Positions 5,161 to 7,703 of a stretch of 7,703 nucleotides of DNA are shown piece by piece. Location: contig JBDSCZ010000295.1 in assembly GCA_039920865.1 (NCBI GenBank), positions 1-7,703 on the forward strand. The letters run 5' to 3'. The DNA is from AVCC01 sp039920865. GTDB taxonomy: Bacteria; Pseudomonadota; Gammaproteobacteria; Burkholderiales; Burkholderiaceae_D. The notes under the pieces were generated by a model. It was not told the origin of the DNA. It saw nothing but the letters and a program-made list of their open reading frames with translations, and did not search any database. Made by a program: the position numbers and the translations under genes. Position 1 is the stretch's first letter; every line of letters starts with the position of its first letter.

Positions 5161-5189
5161 CCAGCCCTGTCCCGGCGGGACAGGGCTGG
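5161..5189 (-). repeat. Strong GC-rich hairpin between the bzdQ-like gene and the ferredoxin gene
   Basis: CCAGCCCTGTCCC (5161-5173) and GGGACAGGGCTGG (5177-5189) form a perfect 13-bp stem with a 3-base loop, starting 7 bases after the upstream stop codon. On the minus strand the stem is followed by AAGTAATCCC, without a U-tract, so full intrinsic termination is unlikely. A 3' stabiliser of the reductase mRNA, or a partial terminator setting the reductase-to-ferredoxin ratio, fits better. Confidence 0.7.
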
Positions 5190-5196
5190 GTTTCTG

Positions 5197-6096
5197 CTAG
5201 GCCGCAACCTTGGCTGCTGTCGCGCCCTGTTTTTGCATCAGCGTGTAGCCGAACAGCGCCGCACCGAGCGCGCCGGCGATCTGGCTGTCGATCTTGGTCT
5301 CTATTGCCTTGGTGCCCAGCAGTTTTTCAATCCGCTTGACCACACCCGGGTTCTTCGCGATGCCGCCAGTGATGAAGAAACCATCTTCAACACCGATCCG
5401 CGAGATCAGCGACACCACCCGTTCCGCCATTGCCTGGCAGTAGGCGGCGATCACTTTATTCTTGGTGTAGCCGGACTTGAGCAAGCCCAGTGCCTCCGAC
5501 TTGGCGAACACGACGCAAGTCGACGACACTGCTGGCGGCTCGACATCGACGTCGAACGAGCGCGGGCCGAGTTCTGCAATCGGAATCTGCATCAGGTCCG
5601 CAATCACTTCCATGCCGCGACCGGTGCCAGCTGCGCACTTGTCGTTCATCAGGAAGTTCGTAACCTTGCCTTTTTCATCGCAGTGGATCGCCTTGCAATC
5701 CTGGCCGCCCATGTCGAGGATGGTGCGTACGGACGGCCCACCCATGTAATTGGCGCCGCGTGCATGGCAGGCGATCTCGGTGATCGCCTTGTGCGCAAAC
5801 GGTACGTTGACGCGGCCATAGCCGGTGCCGATCACGTAGGTCACGTCCGACAGCTTCATGCCGGCCTTGTCGAGAATGCCGTTGATCGCATTGGTGGCCG
5901 AATCCGGGCTGTTGTTGCCGGTACGCATGCTGTTGTAGCCGAACAACTCGCCGTCGACACAGATCACCGCCTGTGAGCTTACCGAACCGACATCGATGCC
6001 GGCGGTGATGATCTTGGCGCTACGCCAGTCTTTCGACTCGTCGAGCCAACAGTTTTCCTGCCAGCGCCAGTACTCTTTTTTTTCTGCAGTTGCCAT
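5197..6096 (-). CDS. bzdQ: Benzoyl-CoA reductase ATPase subunit, bzdQ type (BadF/BcrA family)
   Basis: This is one of two ASKHA-fold subunits that hydrolyse ATP to drive electrons from a bridging [4Fe-4S] cluster to the catalytic subunits. The 299 residues contain the phosphate-1 loop GIDVGSVSSQ (33-42), phosphate-2 loop DMGGQDCK (128-135) and adenosine motif TGGIAKNPG (243-251). The cluster ligands are Cys154 (DKCAAGTGRG) and Cys194 (STCVVFAKSE), one per subunit pair side as in activators of the HgdC family. About 30 extra residues rich in aromatic and charged side chains precede the first loop. The Thauera-type BcrA is considerably longer (about 430-440 residues), so this length favours the Azoarcus bzd type. 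The start at 6096 has AAGGAAA upstream and lies 36 bases after the bzdP-like stop. The P/Q assignment rests on order and length. Confidence 0.9.
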   Translation of the reverse strand: MATAEKKEYWRWQENCWLDESKDWRSAKIITAGIDVGSVSSQAVICVDGELFGYNSMRTGNNSPDSATNAINGILDKAGMKLSDVTYVIGTGYGRVNVPFAHKAITEIACHARGANYMGGPSVRTILDMGGQDCKAIHCDEKGKVTNFLMNDKCAAGTGRGMEVIADLMQIPIAELGPRSFDVDVEPPAVSSTCVVFAKSEALGLLKSGYTKNKVIAAYCQAMAERVVSLISRIGVEDGFFITGGIAKNPGVVKRIEKLLGTKAIETKIDSQIAGALGAALFGYTLMQKQGATAAKVAA

Positions 6097-6132
6097 GATA
6101 TTTCCTTTCCGATTTATCTCTGTTCCGAGGGA

Positions 6133-6942
6133 TTACGCACAGTCTTCGGTTGCAATGAGTGCTGCACCGAGTGCGCTGATGTATTCCGGCATATCCGGCA
6201 GGTTGACGTGGTCGACGCCGAGCGCATCCTTGAGCGAACGCACGAAGCCCAGGTTGTTGACCATGCCACCGATCAAGATCACTTCGCCCTCGATGCCGAC
6301 CCGACGCACCATTGCGCAAACCCGACTGGCGACTGCATCAAGCACCGACTTGGCGATGTCTTCCTTCGGCGTCGCCGAGTGGATCAGCGACACCACTTCG
6401 GATTCTGCGAACACCGTGCACTGCGCATTCATCGGGATGCTGCGCTCGGATTTCAGGCTGGCTTCGCCGAAATCCTTGAGCGATAATTGCAGAGCCCGCG
6501 CCATCGACTCGGCGAAGGCGCCGGCACCGGCCGCGCATTTCTCGTTACCGGCGAAATCGACCACCTTGCCTTCACTGTTGGACTTGATGCCGCGTCCTTC
6601 CTCGGCGCCGACGTCGACTACGGTCTGCGCTGCCGGACACATGTAGACTGCGCCGCGCGCGCCGGCCGACACTTCGGTGACGTCGCTGTCGGCGAAGCGG
6701 ACTTGTTTGCGACCGGCACCGGTCGAGACGATCCGGGTAACCTGCTCGCGTGTGATGCCGGCTTCGGCCATACCATCGGCCAGCGCCTTGTCGGCGGCAA
6801 CATCCATGTCCAGTTCATCCGGGAACATCATGTGCTTGCCCTTGACGCCCCATTTCAACTGCGGCGCATCCTTTATGTTGAGTTGCTCGAGAAACACCAC
6901 CTTGACGGTGCGGGAACCCATATCGATACCAGCGGTAATCAT
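6133..6942 (-). CDS. bzdP: Benzoyl-CoA reductase ATPase subunit, bzdP type (BcrD-like)
   Basis: This is the second ASKHA ATPase subunit, expected to pair with the bzdQ-like protein around a shared [4Fe-4S] cluster. The 269 residues show the phosphate-1 loop GIDMGSRTVK (5-14), Cys136 in EKCAAGAGAF and Cys175 in AQCTVFAESE as cluster ligands, and the adenosine motif LIGGMVNN (223-230). The phosphate-2 position reads DVGAEEGRG (110-118) instead of the GGQD form found in its partner, so the two nucleotide sites may not be equivalent. The start at 6942 has a perfect AAGGAGG (6950-6956) and lies 21 bases after the upstream subunit gene, indicating tight co-transcription. Length matches the roughly 30-kDa subunit of known enzymes. 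Calling it bcrD would also be defensible if the upstream genes prove to be Thauera-type. Confidence 0.9.
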   Translation of the reverse strand: MITAGIDMGSRTVKVVFLEQLNIKDAPQLKWGVKGKHMMFPDELDMDVAADKALADGMAEAGITREQVTRIVSTGAGRKQVRFADSDVTEVSAGARGAVYMCPAAQTVVDVGAEEGRGIKSNSEGKVVDFAGNEKCAAGAGAFAESMARALQLSLKDFGEASLKSERSIPMNAQCTVFAESEVVSLIHSATPKEDIAKSVLDAVASRVCAMVRRVGIEGEVILIGGMVNNLGFVRSLKDALGVDHVNLPDMPEYISALGAALIATEDCA

Positions 6943-6963
6943 TGTTAATCCTCCTTAGTGTGT

Positions 6964-7703
6964 TCAGGCGTGGATGAAATCGCGCTTGATGTTGAGCGTT
7001 TCCATGAACGAATCGACCCGGTTCTGGGTGCGGCCCATATCGAATTCGCGATCGTCGCCCATGTTGCCTTCATACGTCATTACTGGGATGCCGGCCGCAG
7101 CCAGGCCGAGACGGTTTTCCATGATGCCGAGCGACAGTCCTTCGCAGCCGCGGTTCAGATGCAGCATTACACCGTCGACGCCCCATTCCTTGACGATAGT
7201 CTTCATCATTTCGGTTTTCAGGCGCGGATCGTAGAAATGCTGCCATTGCGGTTTCGATAGGTTCCAGTCGCAATACAGCCGCATTGCCTGCTCGCGGGTG
7301 GTGATCTCGATACCCTGTTGCATCGGTGTCGTGCGCGGGCCCCAGCTGCCGTCCGGCTTGGTTTCCCAGATGCCTTCCAGTCCGAAGGTGTACAGCGAGC
7401 CGATCGAGACGGCACCGAACTCTTCGAGGTAACGGAACACCTTCAGGAAGGCCCATGGCGGTTGCGTATCCGACATCACGCGGGCGCGCTCATTCGGTAC
7501 TGCAGCGATACCGCGTGCGACCCGGTCCTTGACTTCGTCGCGGCATTCTTCGTAGAAGTCTGCGCACCATTTGGAGGATTTCGACAGCGTTGCCAGCACG
7601 TACAGCGAATACATCGTCTTTTCGTCGAGCGGCGCCGGCTTGGCCTTGTTCAGGCAGCAGATCTCGGCCCATAGTGAGGTCGATCGCATCTCATTCTTGA
7701 CCG
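6964..7703 (-). CDS. bzdO: Benzoyl-CoA reductase catalytic-module subunit, bzdO/BcrB type, 5' part cut off
   Basis: Only the C-terminal 245 residues are in the window; the frame stays open to the right edge (first full codon at 7699-7701), and known subunits are about 430-450 residues. The protein belongs to the 2-hydroxyglutaryl-CoA dehydratase D-component family, the fold of the BcrB/BcrC subunits where the ring is reduced. Visible family features are ERARVMSDTQPPWAFLKVFR, the cysteine in LNRGCEGLSLGIMENR (a likely iron-sulfur ligand) and the C-terminal block PVMTYEGNMGDDREFD. An EICCLNKAKPAP segment lies near the cut. I call it the O rather than the N subunit because in bzdNOPQ the gene directly before bzdP is bzdO; this is positional inference. 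It ends 21 bases before the bzdP-like start. Confidence 0.85.
   Translation of the reverse strand, partial: VKNEMRSTSLWAEICCLNKAKPAPLDEKTMYSLYVLATLSKSSKWCADFYEECRDEVKDRVARGIAAVPNERARVMSDTQPPWAFLKVFRYLEEFGAVSIGSLYTFGLEGIWETKPDGSWGPRTTPMQQGIEITTREQAMRLYCDWNLSKPQWQHFYDPRLKTEMMKTIVKEWGVDGVMLHLNRGCEGLSLGIMENRLGLAAAGIPVMTYEGNMGDDREFDMGRTQNRVDSFMETLNIKRDFIHA

Noticed and set aside
5116..5976. 286-codon plus-strand open frame
   Set aside because: It is antisense to the bzdQ-like ATPase gene with all motifs intact. Long antisense frames are common in G+C-rich codon use.
1..7703. Insertion sequence, phage, tRNA or rRNA
   Set aside because: I saw no transposase-like product, terminal inverted repeats framing a gene, tRNA cloverleaf or rRNA sequence.

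Overview
The window looks like part of an anaerobic aromatic-degradation island from a betaproteobacterium, most plausibly a denitrifying or metal-respiring member of the Rhodocyclales/Sterolibacteriaceae type. The evidence is gene content (an Azoarcus-type, ATP-dependent benzoyl-CoA reductase beside a p-cresol methylhydroxylase operon), the fairly high G+C coding sequence and strong AGGAG-type ribosome binding sites. The taxon is an inference. Every gene I accept lies on the minus strand, so transcription runs from high to low coordinates. The genes at both edges are cut by the window.

Right part (about 4800-7703): the 3' part of the B/O subunit of benzoyl-CoA reductase, then the two ASKHA-type ATPase subunits (bzdP- and bzdQ-like) and a 2[4Fe-4S] ferredoxin (bzdM-like). 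Together these carry low-potential electrons from ferredoxin through the ATPase module to the catalytic module, which dearomatises benzoyl-CoA to a cyclic dienoyl-CoA. The ferredoxin gene is bracketed by strong inverted repeats that probably shape mRNA stability within the operon.

Middle part (about 3020-4700): a 97-residue protein with one CxxC motif that I do not recognise, a GNAT acetyltransferase, a 212-base intergenic stretch packed with four inverted repeats, and a PHP-domain phosphoesterase. The roles of these three proteins in the pathway are unknown. They form the least-described part of the window.

Left part (1 to about 2700): a separate pchC-pchX-pchF unit encoding the c-type cytochrome subunit, a Tat-signal protein of unknown function, and the covalent-FAD subunit of p-cresol methylhydroxylase (445 codons visible, no stop before the edge). 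A good sigma-54 (-24/-12) promoter lies 76 bases upstream of the pchC start, with an AT-rich inverted repeat about 90 bases further upstream that could bind an NtrC-type activator.

Taken together, the window joins the entry of p-cresol (methyl-group oxidation in the periplasm towards 4-hydroxybenzaldehyde) to the central step of the pathway (benzoyl-CoA reduction in the cytoplasm). The enzymes between these steps (aldehyde oxidation, CoA ligation, 4-hydroxybenzoyl-CoA reductase) are not in this window.
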